A stretch of 15,727 bases of DNA, taken from the NCBI GenBank assembly GCA_002685655.1, contig NYXM01000135.1:1-15727 (forward strand), read 5' to 3'. The notes under the pieces were generated by a model. That model was given only the letters and a program-made list of their open reading frames with translations, had not been told where the DNA came from and made no database searches. This document shows, piece by piece, positions 1 to 8,837 of the stretch. The DNA comes from Planctomycetaceae bacterium (lineage in GTDB: Bacteria; Planctomycetota; Planctomycetia; Pirellulales; Pirellulaceae). Position 1 is the stretch's first letter. Each line of letters opens with the position of its first letter. A program made the position numbers and the translations under genes.

Positions 1-3000
1 GCCGGCCAGCCATTGGGATGTGCCGGCGCAATCTCGCGGAGGGCATTCTCCATGGTCGCCAGCCCCTGCTTTCGATCGCCATGCGAGTAGAAAAGCGCCT
101 TGGCCAAATAATAGGAAACGTAGAGACGATCCTCCGTCGCAGGCTCGGTCATCTTCACCAATTCGCGAAGCTGCCGCAGACGTTCATCGTTCAATTTGGT
201 GTGGTTGATCTTACCCAGGTCGGCCAAGACATCGGCCATCTGCCTCACTTCGCCCTCGACCCATTGGCGGACGAAGGCACCTTGCAAGGCAGTGACTGCG
301 GCATCGACATGCGGCCCTGGCTGATTGAGCACGTCCGCGGCTTGACGTTCAATCATGCACTCCAACAGATCGAGCGCTCGCCGATCGAGTGTCGAGTCGA
401 TTGTCTCGCGCAGCTCGGCAACTCGACCTAACAACTCGTCCGCCGTGGCCTCTTTGCGAATTTCGAAGAACAAGTTGGCACGTAGAGACTTAAGAAACGG
501 ATAGACCTGCTGCGGCGTGCGGCCGGTCAGTGCGTCGGGAACCATCTGCAACAGCCGAAAATCTCGGCAGGCCGTGTAGAATTCGCGTAATTGGCCGACA
601 TAGTTGCCAGGCTGATCACTCTTTGCAAACAGAGCCTGGAACGCAAACAGCACGTTTTCATCGAGCTCCGTAGGTAGTGGTACGCCGCTTTGGTTCCAGG
701 GCTGGATTTGCTGGTGCAGCCATTGTTGAATGCGATACTCTTCCATCACCTTGAACAGTTCGGTCTTCGCACGATCGTGTTCGGCGCGGCGATGGGCGAC
801 CAGGTACCAATCGGCCAATGCCGAATGATCCGACGGCGCTAGCTGCGAAGTGCGCTGGACCGTCTCGAACAGCATCACCGCTTCGTCGATCTCGCCTTGC
901 TCGGCCAGCAGCCGTCCTAATGCCAACTGCCAGGCCGCTGGGACTTTGTCCGCACGAATCCAGTTACGCAGATCCAGTTCCAGATCATCCGGCCGATCCA
1001 ACGCAACCAACAATTTGAACCGCTGCTGCTGCCATGCCCGTGCGACGTCGCCTTCCAGCCGCATTCCGACGGAAACGTATTTGAGTACGCGTGCGGCCAG
1101 TGACTTCGGTGCGGAACGTCGAACGGCAAGATAACTGACCATCGCCAGTGCACGTTCGCGTAAGAGATCTTGTAACAACTTCAGGCGCATTGCCTCCGCG
1201 GCCAGCTCGTCGGTGTCCGATTCGGGGACTGCTACCGCTTGGGGCGCATCGCCAAGAACCGTCCAGCATTCGGCCGCGACCAGCTGGCGGTTGCGCCCAA
1301 GTTGCAGGTCCAAGAACATCCGCTCGGCGGCCACCCAATTGCGAAGTATGTCGCCGGCAAACTCGGGGGCGGATTCGGCCAGACGAGCGGCCAGTCCTTC
1401 CCGCGCACTTCGCACGAATTCCGACCGCTTCTTGGCCAACTCGGCTCGCGTCAGTTCTTCGGGGCGACCCGTGTCTTGCAACTGCTTCCGATCTTCTAGT
1501 TGACGGGCCTGCAGCATTCGATCGACAAAACGGTGCAGCTCGCGAACTTGAGTTGCCCAACGCTCTGACGGATGTTCCGCAGCAGACAGCCGTGGAATCA
1601 GCGCCAACGCTTCGGTTTCATTCTCCGCCGTCCAGCCACGCGTCAATAATTCGGCAAACAGTGCGTTCACCAGTGTTGCAGCCAGCGTCGCGTTTGACTC
1701 CTGTTCGGCGCGAACGATTCGCTGTCGCATGAACGGCAAATGATCGCTGTCGTGAAAGTGGGTCCCGTAGATCTGCAAGAGTGCGCCACCTAACGTTTGC
1801 CGCTGCGACTCATCATCGGCCTTCTCCCACCGCGACCGCAACGTCTCGGCGATCAGCTTCCACTGGGCCGCAGAAATCTCACTTCGCCCGACAGACCACC
1901 TGACGTACGAGGCGACGTGAACTGGCAGTAGATCCCCAGCCGAGGCAACCAGGCGCCGGGCAACTTCCGCTCGCAGCCGATCGGATTCATCCGAGTCCAC
2001 AAAGCGGTGGTGGTCCATGATACTGCTGGCGATGTGGAAATGCTCTTGATGCCCGAGGAAGAACCTCGCCGTCTGCTCGAGATCGTCAAACCACGCTGGG
2101 TCGATCCAATTCATATACACGCGATAACGCTGCCCACGCGCATAAGAAGACGCCGCGTTCAATCGCGCGAGAAGGCTCGCATCAAGCTTACCTTCGGCGC
2201 GACCGTTCTTGAGCCACTCGCGTGCGATCGTGTCAGCGTCCCGCGTCCGATCGGCCATGATGAAGGCGTGCAAATGCTGCAAATAGATATCTTGGCTTGT
2301 TGGGCTGGTCGCCACCCATTCCTCGAAGAACGTCACAAGTTCATCGGCCAGGCCTTGTTCGCGCAACAACGTCACATACGCTGTTCGCAGCTCGCGATTC
2401 TCAGACTCGCTTCGTTCGACGTCACGATCCAGCTCCTGCCGTAACCACACCCACGCCGCGTCATGTTCGCCGGAGTTTGCCAGGTCGCGCGCGTAACTGG
2501 TCTGGGCTGCGATATCCCATGGCATGGCAATTGCGATCGCGTGCTGCCGGGGTAACAGTTCCGCGGTCCGCCGCAGTGATCGCAGGGCTTGCGTATAGCG
2601 GACGTCCCAGCGAAGTGCCCCGATGGCGACCGTCGGCTGGCGCTCAAAAAGCGGACGCAATCGTTCCAACAGACGCAAAACTTCGTTCTGGTCGGCAATT
2701 TGACCTGTCTGACCGAGCACATATTTGGCCAGAAAAAACTCGTCGACGCGTTTCTCGGCGACAAGCCAATCCGCCTGCTCCAACAGCAGTTGCCTAACGT
2801 CGTCGTTCTTCCTGGCTGCGGCCAGAACACCGGCACGGATCCAGACGATCCCGGGCTTGCCGCCGGCCAGCTTCTCCATCTCGGCTAGTTGCTTGAAGAC
2901 GACCTCCCAGTTCTGAATCCGAGACGCATTTAATAGCAGGACGAGACGATGTTCGAAGTCCGCGGAGCCGTCGGCGGCGGCCACTTCGGCCTTGCGCACC

Positions 3001-6000
3001 GTTGGCAACACCATTGGAAGCAACTGTGTGGTGTCACGGTCCGGCATCTCCTGGCTGATGCGTCTGGCAAATGCAGCTGGCTTCAGGTTGCGGACCGTTT
3101 GCGTCGTGACAGAAGTTCGTCGACCTTGCGCATCAAACGTTTCGACCTTGGCCGGCCACCAGCTACCTGCCGATTCGAAGTAGTCTTGGTACTTCGTCGA
3201 CGACGCTATTTTGTTGTCAGCCCGTCGCTCGGCGCTGAGAATGACATTTCTGTCCGTATCGATCACGAAGCGTTGCTCTACCACTGACGACGAACCGACG
3301 TTGGTCAGGATCATCACGACTCGGTCGTCGGCTGGGCGTTCGAGTTTGACATCGTACCTGCGATAAGACTCGTGCAGTGGCTTCACTGCAAACGCGCGCA
3401 GACCGGGAACCAGAGATTCAAGGTCGCGTGACGTCGACTTGCGAACTCGGCCGGTGTGAAACGCCCGCGAGTATGCGCCGCGCTGTTGATTGTCGCACCA
3501 ATGGACCAAAGTCTGCGCCGTCACGTTTTCTGAGAACGACAACCATTGCTTTGGCGATAACAGCTCCAATTGACCCGACGCGCCAGTCTCTCGATTCCAA
3601 CGTGGATCGGCGGACTTGTTCTGCCGGATCACTTCGATGCCGCCCGCATCAAGAGTGATCTCTTGCACCAAACTCCGCGAGAGATCGATCGCGGCGGCTG
3701 GCCATGTTGATTCTGGCAGCGGCTTTGGCTCTGCCGGCTGTGGCGGAACCGTGGGATAAAGCGTGTTGAGCCATCGGACGTAGTTGCTGGACGAGCCGAC
3801 GTAACGGCCACGAAACATAGGCTGAAATCGCTCTTGCGGACTCAGCACGGCGGCATTTCGCAAATCACGACGTGCATCGAAAAGACCCCTACGCGAGAAG
3901 AAGCCCTGAGCCTTCTGCTTGAAAAAGTAGCCGTCCTCCGTCCGTTGTAATGCGCCGGCGCGGGCCGGTCCACTGAACGCTTGAAGGTCACTAACATCGA
4001 AATCAAAGTCAAGTGCGGACTTTCGACTGTTGGATTCCCAATCAACGATGTTCATGTTGAATCGCCCGCCATCATACGACTCGTCGGAAGATGACAACTT
4101 GTCGCTCTCACTCTTGACGAGAGAGTCCACAAGGCCATTGAGGTCGCCACCCCAGCGACTCGAAAGCGGCATAGCCCGGGCGAGTTGCAATGACCCATCG
4201 GCAGATCCACCGCTTCCCCCATAGCTGCCCCATGCGTGCTGTGAATCAAACGACGACAAAGACCCCATCACAGATATATCCATGAGCCGCGGATCGAAGT
4301 GTTCGAACATCCGCGGATCGCGTCCCAGTCGTGTCAGCTCGGCGAGAATCTGTCGGCGTAGGTTCAACCGCCAATCGCCGGCCCGTTTGATCTGCTGTTG
4401 CCGCAGTTCAAATGTGGCATCGTCGCGGCCATCGGCAAAAAAGCGTTCGCCGTCTCGCATTTGATAGCGTCGCTTCACGCCAAACCGCTCGCGATCTTCG
4501 TCTGTCTCCAATACAAGCAGCGACGTGTACGGTGTGATGATATGAAACTCCTCCGAGAGCGCAATGATCTGATCTTGAACAAGCGTGCTCGTGCCCTCTT
4601 CCAGCAGCTGATCCAGATGCGCCCGCGCCCAGAGGCGTGGAATGAAGGAGTTCCCCGTTTCGGCATCGGCCAGCTTCAATCGCGAATTGAAGCTCACGCG
4701 TTCACCGCCACGCTCGCCCGTAATCACGATCTCGCCCGCTTGTTCTTCACCCTGCGGCAGATACCGCCCGACCAAAATCTGCTGCGTCCCAGCGGGCAGG
4801 TTGGGCAGAGAGTCTGGATAGACAGCGGCAACTTGCAACCCGCGGAATTCGACCTTCAAATTCCGCAGGCCGGGCTGCGCGATCTCATTCAACAGCTCAA
4901 AGGCAACTTGCTGCGGAGTCTGCTTGCCCACGATGTGGCGCACCGAGCCTCCTCCGATACGGGCCACCGCTTTCAGAACTCTCGACTCGAAACTCGACCC
5001 AATCGAGACGGCGTGGAACGTCCCCATACGTTGGTCACCAGTGAGGCGTTTGAGGCGATTCGCGAATGTTTGAGGGTCGGCGTCACCTGCCGTTACGACC
5101 CCGTCGCCGATATAAACGACGTGCGTCGTGTCGCTCAGCCGCTTCAGCACAGACGTGGCCATCCGGTCCAGGTCGGTCCAGCCCAGCGAAATGCGTTCAT
5201 CCAACCATCCGATCGCGCCGGCGATAGCATCCTCAGTCGGTTCGACCGGCGTATCGTGGAGCCAATCGCAATTCACGTCACAGGCCGCAAGATTGAAGCG
5301 ATCGCGCGGACCGAGCGTCGCCAGGACCGACGTGACGAATTGGCCTTGTTGCTTCCTCTTCTGCGAGTCCATTGAGGCGGAAGTGTCACACACCAGCAGC
5401 AAATCCAACGGCGAACCGTCCGGTATGACCTCGCGTTGCCAGCTACCTTCGCCGGTGGGCGGCGTCAGTTGCACGAGGAAGTAGCCGTCGTCACCACGTC
5501 GATGCGGCACGACCACGACATCGGATTGGCGCGCATCGACTTCACAGACCACTTCGAAATCCCGCGTCGGCGTGTACTCTTGCGCCGTAAACTCGATATT
5601 GGCGGAATGCGACGTCTGTTGCGACCGAACTTCGTGTGTTGAACACGAAACTCGTTTTAGTGGCAGAGCAGAATTGACCAGAACTTCCAGGGACAATTCC
5701 CGCAACGGTGTCTTCTTCAGCATCTCGCTGGCCAGGCCGTACGAGTAGCGGTACCGATTGGCCCTTAGTGGCAAGACCTGAGTGTAGACAATTTTGATCC
5801 GCTTTTCAGAGTGCGGGAGGATCGGAAAGACACGAGCTTTGAAGATATTGCCGCCAGTCCATTCGAGCAAACCTGGATCGCGCCGCTCGCGGAGAATCGT
5901 CTCGTAGATTTCACGCGCCCGTTGCTTCTCGACAACATCCGCTTCAATCAGTTCGCCGTTAATCCACATCCCGAATCCGCTGATCGACGCGTCCTGTGGC

Positions 6001-7412
6001 AACGGAAAATGAAACACACCTTCCAGTCGAGTCCCCGTGTGGTTCACGAACGACTCTTCGATTGTGGTTCGCGCAATCTGGTCGCGAATCTCGACCTTGA
6101 CCTTGTGGAAACCCACGGTGAGTGGCGTGTTGCGACCGTCGATATTGCAAATCAACGAACCGATCGATTCGTTGTTCGACGTGCCTTCGAAACCGGCCAG
6201 CCAGACGGGCTTCTTGCCGACCTTTGCCAGCTGGGAATCGCCATCGACGCGGTAATGCGCGGACTCACCAGGTTTAATTGTGATGGTCTGGTCGCCGGGG
6301 CCAAGCAATTCGAGCGCGTCAGCTGCCGATTTGCTGCCCGTAATTTTCAATTCGCCACGGAGTAACCGCAATTGGCTTGGGCTGACGAGTTCGACGAGGC
6401 TCGCCGGTCCGACGATCACACCGAATCGTGATGTCGTCACCATAGCCGCGGCGTTCGCACCGCGAATATCCGTGCGGAGCCAATCGCCTGGTTTGACTAA
6501 CATCTGGCGAGAAACCGGTGTCCACCGGCTGCGGGTCAGTGGTCGCAGCGATATGATGCCCTGGGCCTCGACGACCTTTCCGATTCGACCGTCGGCTGAA
6601 AGCGTTTTCGAAACGACGAACTGGCTCTCATCAACGAGCGTGTTGCGGGCAACGAACCACATTCTCGTTTCGCGCCACTCTTTGGTATTCCAGTTGATCG
6701 ACGTTTCGATTCTTCGCAACTCGTCGGTCACAGGATCTGAATACGTATAGATCTTGTGTCGATCCCACGCCACCGCATCGCCGACACAGAACAGTTTCCG
6801 CCGATTTCCCTCGACGATGTCGACTTGTGTGGGAACGGCCTGGCGAAATTCGGCCGCCAACTTGGTGTCGATCCCCAGTATTGCCAGCAAATCCACCGGA
6901 GTCTGTTCGTCAAGGAACCAGGGATTGTCTTCATCGGCAACGGTGTTGGCCAACTCGTCGATCCGCCAGAGCTGCGAACCTGAGGCGATCCGGTAACGAG
7001 ACGGCGATTCTTCCCAACGCACTTGTCCCGAGGCGCGAACCCAGACGTTGGCTTCAGTCGAGTCGTTGATCACTCGTAATTGAAGCGTCTCCGCCGTGCC
7101 GGTTTGTTTATTCAAGATGGAACCGAGTGTCATGCTCCCGTCAGCCGGTCCCACAGTGTTGACAATCAACACGACAACGCTCAACGCCACGGCGGACAAC
7201 GCCAAAGCTGCTTTGGTGACCACGTGTCTTGTTCCTCGTTCCGGTTGAGCCGGGGCAGGGTGAGGTTTCACCCGGGAAAACTCTTCACCGGCAATTCGTG
7301 TCGCGCGATCAATCACATCAGTTCGAGGCGGCGCGGCATCATTGCCGAGCGGTCGGAGCAACTTTGCCACGAGTTCATCTTCGTCATGTTCGTTTTGAGA
7401 AACGCCGTTCAT
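1..7412 (-). CDS. Giant membrane-anchored FecR-like/VIT/VWA protein, partial (3' end beyond window)
   Basis: The frame is open from ATG at 7412 to the left edge, with 2470 complete codons and no stop; I checked the frame near residues 676, 1040, 1385, 1800 and at the edge. Visible parts in order: a cytoplasmic tail (1-63) containing LVAKLLRPLGNDAAPP, like the N-termini of FecR-type anti-sigma factors; one membrane segment (about 68-87); a FecR-like beta domain (about 298-395); a VIT domain (about 433-560); a VWA domain (about 670-850) with complete MIDAS D676-T-S-A-S680, T746 and D770; a Ser/Gly-rich linker (about 1040-1130); a LolA-like beta segment around 1340-1440 (weak); then helical, TPR-like sequence to the edge. 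VIT and VWA together are typical of inter-alpha-trypsin-inhibitor-like surface proteins; VWA MIDAS sites bind Mg2+ and protein ligands. The start is 27 bases after the sigma factor stop, so they are probably co-transcribed. Domain calls are from pattern recognition; the anti-sigma role is inferred. Confidence 0.88.
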   Translation of the reverse strand, partial: MNGVSQNEHDEDELVAKLLRPLGNDAAPPRTDVIDRATRIAGEEFSRVKPHPAPAQPERGTRHVVTKAALALSAVALSVVVLIVNTVGPADGSMTLGSILNKQTGTAETLQLRVINDSTEANVWVRASGQVRWEESPSRYRIASGSQLWRIDELANTVADEDNPWFLDEQTPVDLLAILGIDTKLAAEFRQAVPTQVDIVEGNRRKLFCVGDAVAWDRHKIYTYSDPVTDELRRIETSINWNTKEWRETRMWFVARNTLVDESQFVVSKTLSADGRIGKVVEAQGIISLRPLTRSRWTPVSRQMLVKPGDWLRTDIRGANAAAMVTTSRFGVIVGPASLVELVSPSQLRLLRGELKITGSKSAADALELLGPGDQTITIKPGESAHYRVDGDSQLAKVGKKPVWLAGFEGTSNNESIGSLICNIDGRNTPLTVGFHKVKVEIRDQIARTTIEESFVNHTGTRLEGVFHFPLPQDASISGFGMWINGELIEADVVEKQRAREIYETILRERRDPGLLEWTGGNIFKARVFPILPHSEKRIKIVYTQVLPLRANRYRYSYGLASEMLKKTPLRELSLEVLVNSALPLKRVSCSTHEVRSQQTSHSANIEFTAQEYTPTRDFEVVCEVDARQSDVVVVPHRRGDDGYFLVQLTPPTGEGSWQREVIPDGSPLDLLLVCDTSASMDSQKRKQQGQFVTSVLATLGPRDRFNLAACDVNCDWLHDTPVEPTEDAIAGAIGWLDERISLGWTDLDRMATSVLKRLSDTTHVVYIGDGVVTAGDADPQTFANRLKRLTGDQRMGTFHAVSIGSSFESRVLKAVARIGGGSVRHIVGKQTPQQVAFELLNEIAQPGLRNLKVEFRGLQVAAVYPDSLPNLPAGTQQILVGRYLPQGEEQAGEIVITGERGGERVSFNSRLKLADAETGNSFIPRLWARAHLDQLLEEGTSTLVQDQIIALSEEFHIITPYTSLLVLETDEDRERFGVKRRYQMRDGERFFADGRDDATFELRQQQIKRAGDWRLNLRRQILAELTRLGRDPRMFEHFDPRLMDISVMGSLSSFDSQHAWGSYGGSGGSADGSLQLARAMPLSSRWGGDLNGLVDSLVKSESDKLSSSDESYDGGRFNMNIVDWESNSRKSALDFDFDVSDLQAFSGPARAGALQRTEDGYFFKQKAQGFFSRRGLFDARRDLRNAAVLSPQERFQPMFRGRYVGSSSNYVRWLNTLYPTVPPQPAEPKPLPESTWPAAAIDLSRSLVQEITLDAGGIEVIRQNKSADPRWNRETGASGQLELLSPKQWLSFSENVTAQTLVHWCDNQQRGAYSRAFHTGRVRKSTSRDLESLVPGLRAFAVKPLHESYRRYDVKLERPADDRVVMILTNVGSSSVVEQRFVIDTDRNVILSAERRADNKIASSTKYQDYFESAGSWWPAKVETFDAQGRRTSVTTQTVRNLKPAAFARRISQEMPDRDTTQLLPMVLPTVRKAEVAAADGSADFEHRLVLLLNASRIQNWEVVFKQLAEMEKLAGGKPGIVWIRAGVLAAARKNDDVRQLLLEQADWLVAEKRVDEFFLAKYVLGQTGQIADQNEVLRLLERLRPLFERQPTVAIGALRWDVRYTQALRSLRRTAELLPRQHAIAIAMPWDIAAQTSYARDLANSGEHDAAWVWLRQELDRDVERSESENRELRTAYVTLLREQGLADELVTFFEEWVATSPTSQDIYLQHLHAFIMADRTRDADTIAREWLKNGRAEGKLDASLLARLNAASSYARGQRYRVYMNWIDPAWFDDLEQTARFFLGHQEHFHIASSIMDHHRFVDSDESDRLRAEVARRLVASAGDLLPVHVASYVRWSVGRSEISAAQWKLIAETLRSRWEKADDESQRQTLGGALLQIYGTHFHDSDHLPFMRQRIVRAEQESNATLAATLVNALFAELLTRGWTAENETEALALIPRLSAAEHPSERWATQVRELHRFVDRMLQARQLEDRKQLQDTGRPEELTRAELAKKRSEFVRSAREGLAARLAESAPEFAGDILRNWVAAERMFLDLQLGRNRQLVAAECWTVLGDAPQAVAVPESDTDELAAEAMRLKLLQDLLRERALAMVSYLAVRRSAPKSLAARVLKYVSVGMRLEGDVARAWQQQRFKLLVALDRPDDLELDLRNWIRADKVPAAWQLALGRLLAEQGEIDEAVMLFETVQRTSQLAPSDHSALADWYLVAHRRAEHDRAKTELFKVMEEYRIQQWLHQQIQPWNQSGVPLPTELDENVLFAFQALFAKSDQPGNYVGQLREFYTACRDFRLLQMVPDALTGRTPQQVYPFLKSLRANLFFEIRKEATADELLGRVAELRETIDSTLDRRALDLLECMIERQAADVLNQPGPHVDAAVTALQGAFVRQWVEGEVRQMADVLADLGKINHTKLNDERLRQLRELVKMTEPATEDRLYVSYYLAKALFYSHGDRKQGLATMENALREIAPAHPNGWP

Positions 7413-7439
7413 GATGGGTCGCCTAATAGAGTCGATGCC

Positions 7440-8030
7440 TTATTGCTTGACTCGAAGTCGATCGTATCGTTCGCGAAAATCCCGCCGCGCCCGCGCGAGG
7501 CTGGATCGGACACTTTCGGTCGTGCCACCGAACACATCCAGAATCTGTGGGACGGTTAGACCGTCGAGGTATTTTGCAGTCAGCAGCGCGACGTGATCCG
7601 CGTTCATCTCTGATAGTAATGCACGCACGGATTCGACAGTCTCCATCCGTGTCAATGACGCAACTGGGTCGCCGTCCGCCGAGGTCAGCGAATCCATCGC
7701 GCCATCTCCTGCCGGTCTGTCGCGATACCGTTTTCGCCAAGAGAGCGCCGCTTGGTTGTGTCCGATCCGGCTGAGCCATGGCCAGAGTGTCGTGTCCGAA
7801 CGGATTGCTCGCCCGCTTTTGGCCACGGCCATTAATGTTTCTTGAAACACATCGGCAACGACGTCTTCGTCACTTCCCACCAACCTCGCAACAAATCGCC
7901 ACAGACGCTCGCCATATTTCTGACAGAGCGCACCCCAAGCATCCCGGTCTCCTGCGCGGAGGCCTCTGACGATGTCGGCGTCGTCTGGTCCAACTGTCAC
8001 AAAACGTCCCGAGTGGTTGGGCGCGGCCAT
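7440..8030 (-). CDS. ECF-type RNA polymerase sigma factor (sigma-70 family)
   Basis: The 196-residue protein has the two-domain layout of extracytoplasmic-function sigma factors. Region 2 (about residues 18-90) carries DIVRGLRAGDRDAWGAL, DVVADVFQETLMAV and a WPWLSRIGHNQA stretch, matching the core-binding and -10 recognition helices. Region 4 (about 130-190) carries ADHVALLTAKYLDGLTVPQI and SVRSSLARARRDFRERY, the -35 recognition helix-turn-helix. No region 1.1 or 3 is present, as expected for ECF factors. It would direct core RNA polymerase to a specific set of promoters in response to an envelope signal. The gene directly downstream encodes a single-span FecR/VIT/VWA protein with an anti-sigma-like tail, the usual position of a cognate regulator. 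The start is uncertain: ATG at 8030 gives a normal length, but the frame stays open to a TTG at 8066 (208 residues). Neither start has a good Shine-Dalgarno sequence. Confidence 0.93.
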   Translation of the reverse strand: MAAPNHSGRFVTVGPDDADIVRGLRAGDRDAWGALCQKYGERLWRFVARLVGSDEDVVADVFQETLMAVAKSGRAIRSDTTLWPWLSRIGHNQAALSWRKRYRDRPAGDGAMDSLTSADGDPVASLTRMETVESVRALLSEMNADHVALLTAKYLDGLTVPQILDVFGGTTESVRSSLARARRDFRERYDRLRVKQ

Positions 8031-8090
8031 TTTGCTGTCAAGAAGATAATTGCGCCAGGGCGCCAACTGTGTCGCAAGTTCCTGCGCTTT

Positions 8091-8188
8091 GTCTCAAAAA
8101 CCAAAACAACTGGCCGCGAAGCGGCACCATTAGTCCCCTCTACCGTTTGCGGGAGAGGGATAGGGTGAGGGTATTGGGGTTTTGAGAC
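8091..8188. repeat. MITE/REP-like structured element with terminal inverted repeats and two internal hairpins
   Basis: The 98-base stretch is bounded by GTCTCAAAA (8091-8099) and its exact inverse TTTTGAGAC (8180-8188); the similarity extends inward imperfectly (AACC against GGGG). Inside are a GCCGC-GAA-GCGGC hairpin (8113-8125) and a 10-pair stem with one mismatch, CCCTCTACCG (8136-8145) and CGGGAGAGGG (8150-8159), around a TTTG loop. The G-rich tail TAGGGTGAGGG follows. Just outside the ends, CTTTG (left) and CAAAG (right) are also inverted copies. From memory, CCCTCTCCCG...CGGGAGAGGG...AGGGTGAGGG is a motif repeated many times in planctomycete and other bacterial genomes. It encodes no protein and lies in the leader or promoter region of the sigma factor gene. 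Calling it a mobile or formerly mobile element is an inference, because only one copy is in the window. Confidence 0.6.
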
Positions 8189-8547
8189 ACAACAAAGCCT
8201 TCTCGCAAAGTTCTTTTCCCGGGCGATTGGCCTCTGAACGTTGCGAATTCTACCACGCGGCAATGCCGTTCAAAGACTCAAACGCGGATGGCGCTGGTTT
8301 CCGAACATGCTCGACCGTTGGCAAGCGATTTGGACATTTTGCCCGCAATTCTGGTGGGGCGGCTGGGCCGCCAGCTTCTGCGACGCCCGTATGGGTTTGC
8401 TGTTTGGGCAGAGTAACGTCGGTTTGCGCCAGGCACGATTTGGATTAGGTTACTCGTACATCGTTGGGGCCGACATTTGGATGCCTAGCTCGGATGCTGG
8501 TCGTCTCCCCTCTCATAGACATCAATAGCCAGCAGAGAGTTTCGTCG
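8189..8547. other. Intergenic stretch without a convincing gene
   Basis: About 360 bases separate the structured repeat from the small membrane-protein gene. The plus frame ending at 8528 (ATG at 8307, or TTG at 8241) would encode a Trp-rich peptide containing WQAIWTFCPQFWWGGWAASF. I do not recognise it, see no ribosome binding site, and treat it as unproven; a gene remnant is possible. No minus-strand frame of interest was seen. The region must hold the promoter of the 8548 gene and perhaps part of that of the sigma gene, but I could not identify clear -35/-10 boxes. Confidence 0.4.
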
Positions 8548-8721
8548 ATGACAGCCAACAACGAAAACCGGCCGGTGTGGGACAGTACATTTAGTGAGGA
8601 AGCTCGAGCCGCACAGCTTAGTGAAGACTCGGCAGCGTGGCGCGCGGTAGCAGGCCTTCTGCTAGCAATCATCAGCGTTGGGCTCACGATGGCCATGTTC
8701 ACGGCCTGGATCTGTTCGTAG
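8548..8721 (+). CDS. Small single-span membrane protein, 57 residues
   Basis: ATG at 8548 opens a 57-residue frame. The N-terminal half (1-32) is hydrophilic and acidic with Trp at 11 and 31, including RPVWDSTFSEEARAAQLSED. Residues 33-54 (AVAGLLLAIISVGLTMAMFT) form one clear membrane helix, and the protein ends WICS. The sequence pattern, a short acidic cytoplasmic head and a single helix with an SAAWRAV junction, resembles small conserved planctomycete hypothetical proteins I recall, but no function is known to me. A purine-rich AGCAGAGAG lies about 9 bases before the ATG and may serve as a weak ribosome binding site. An upstream in-frame start at 8464 would add 28 residues of poorer composition, so the 8548 start is preferred. 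It lies 167 bases before the 1033-residue exported protein on the same strand; co-transcription is possible but not shown. Confidence 0.62.
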   Translation: MTANNENRPVWDSTFSEEARAAQLSEDSAAWRAVAGLLLAIISVGLTMAMFTAWICS

Positions 8722-8837
8722 CCGCCAGCGAGCGTTTTGGACCGACCCCTTAGAAGATCGTCGACGCTCCCAATCGTCTCTCGCTTCGATCTGGATTACC
8801 GAACGGGGTTCCGCTAAACTCCGCGACGCTTTGTCTA

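Noticed and set aside
4398..5375. A 325-codon plus-strand open frame
   Set aside because: It lies wholly antisense to the VIT/VWA gene over its VWA domain; its translation has no recognisable domain and the opposite frame carries the MIDAS motif, so it is a shadow frame.
1..7412. Possible frameshifts within the giant gene
   Set aside because: The same codon phase was confirmed at several spaced points, and the translation reads as plausible protein throughout, so one continuous gene is the simplest view.
8076..8082. GGAACTT on the minus strand, like an ECF -35 box for sigma autoregulation
   Set aside because: No convincing -10 element at 16-17 bases, and it would place the transcript start close to or beyond the alternative TTG start. 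A single seven-base match is not enough.
8136..8188. Inner hairpin plus TTTT of the structured repeat as an intrinsic terminator
   Set aside because: About 20 bases separate the stem from the T-run, and the Ts are part of the terminal inverted repeat; no gene ends nearby on the plus strand.
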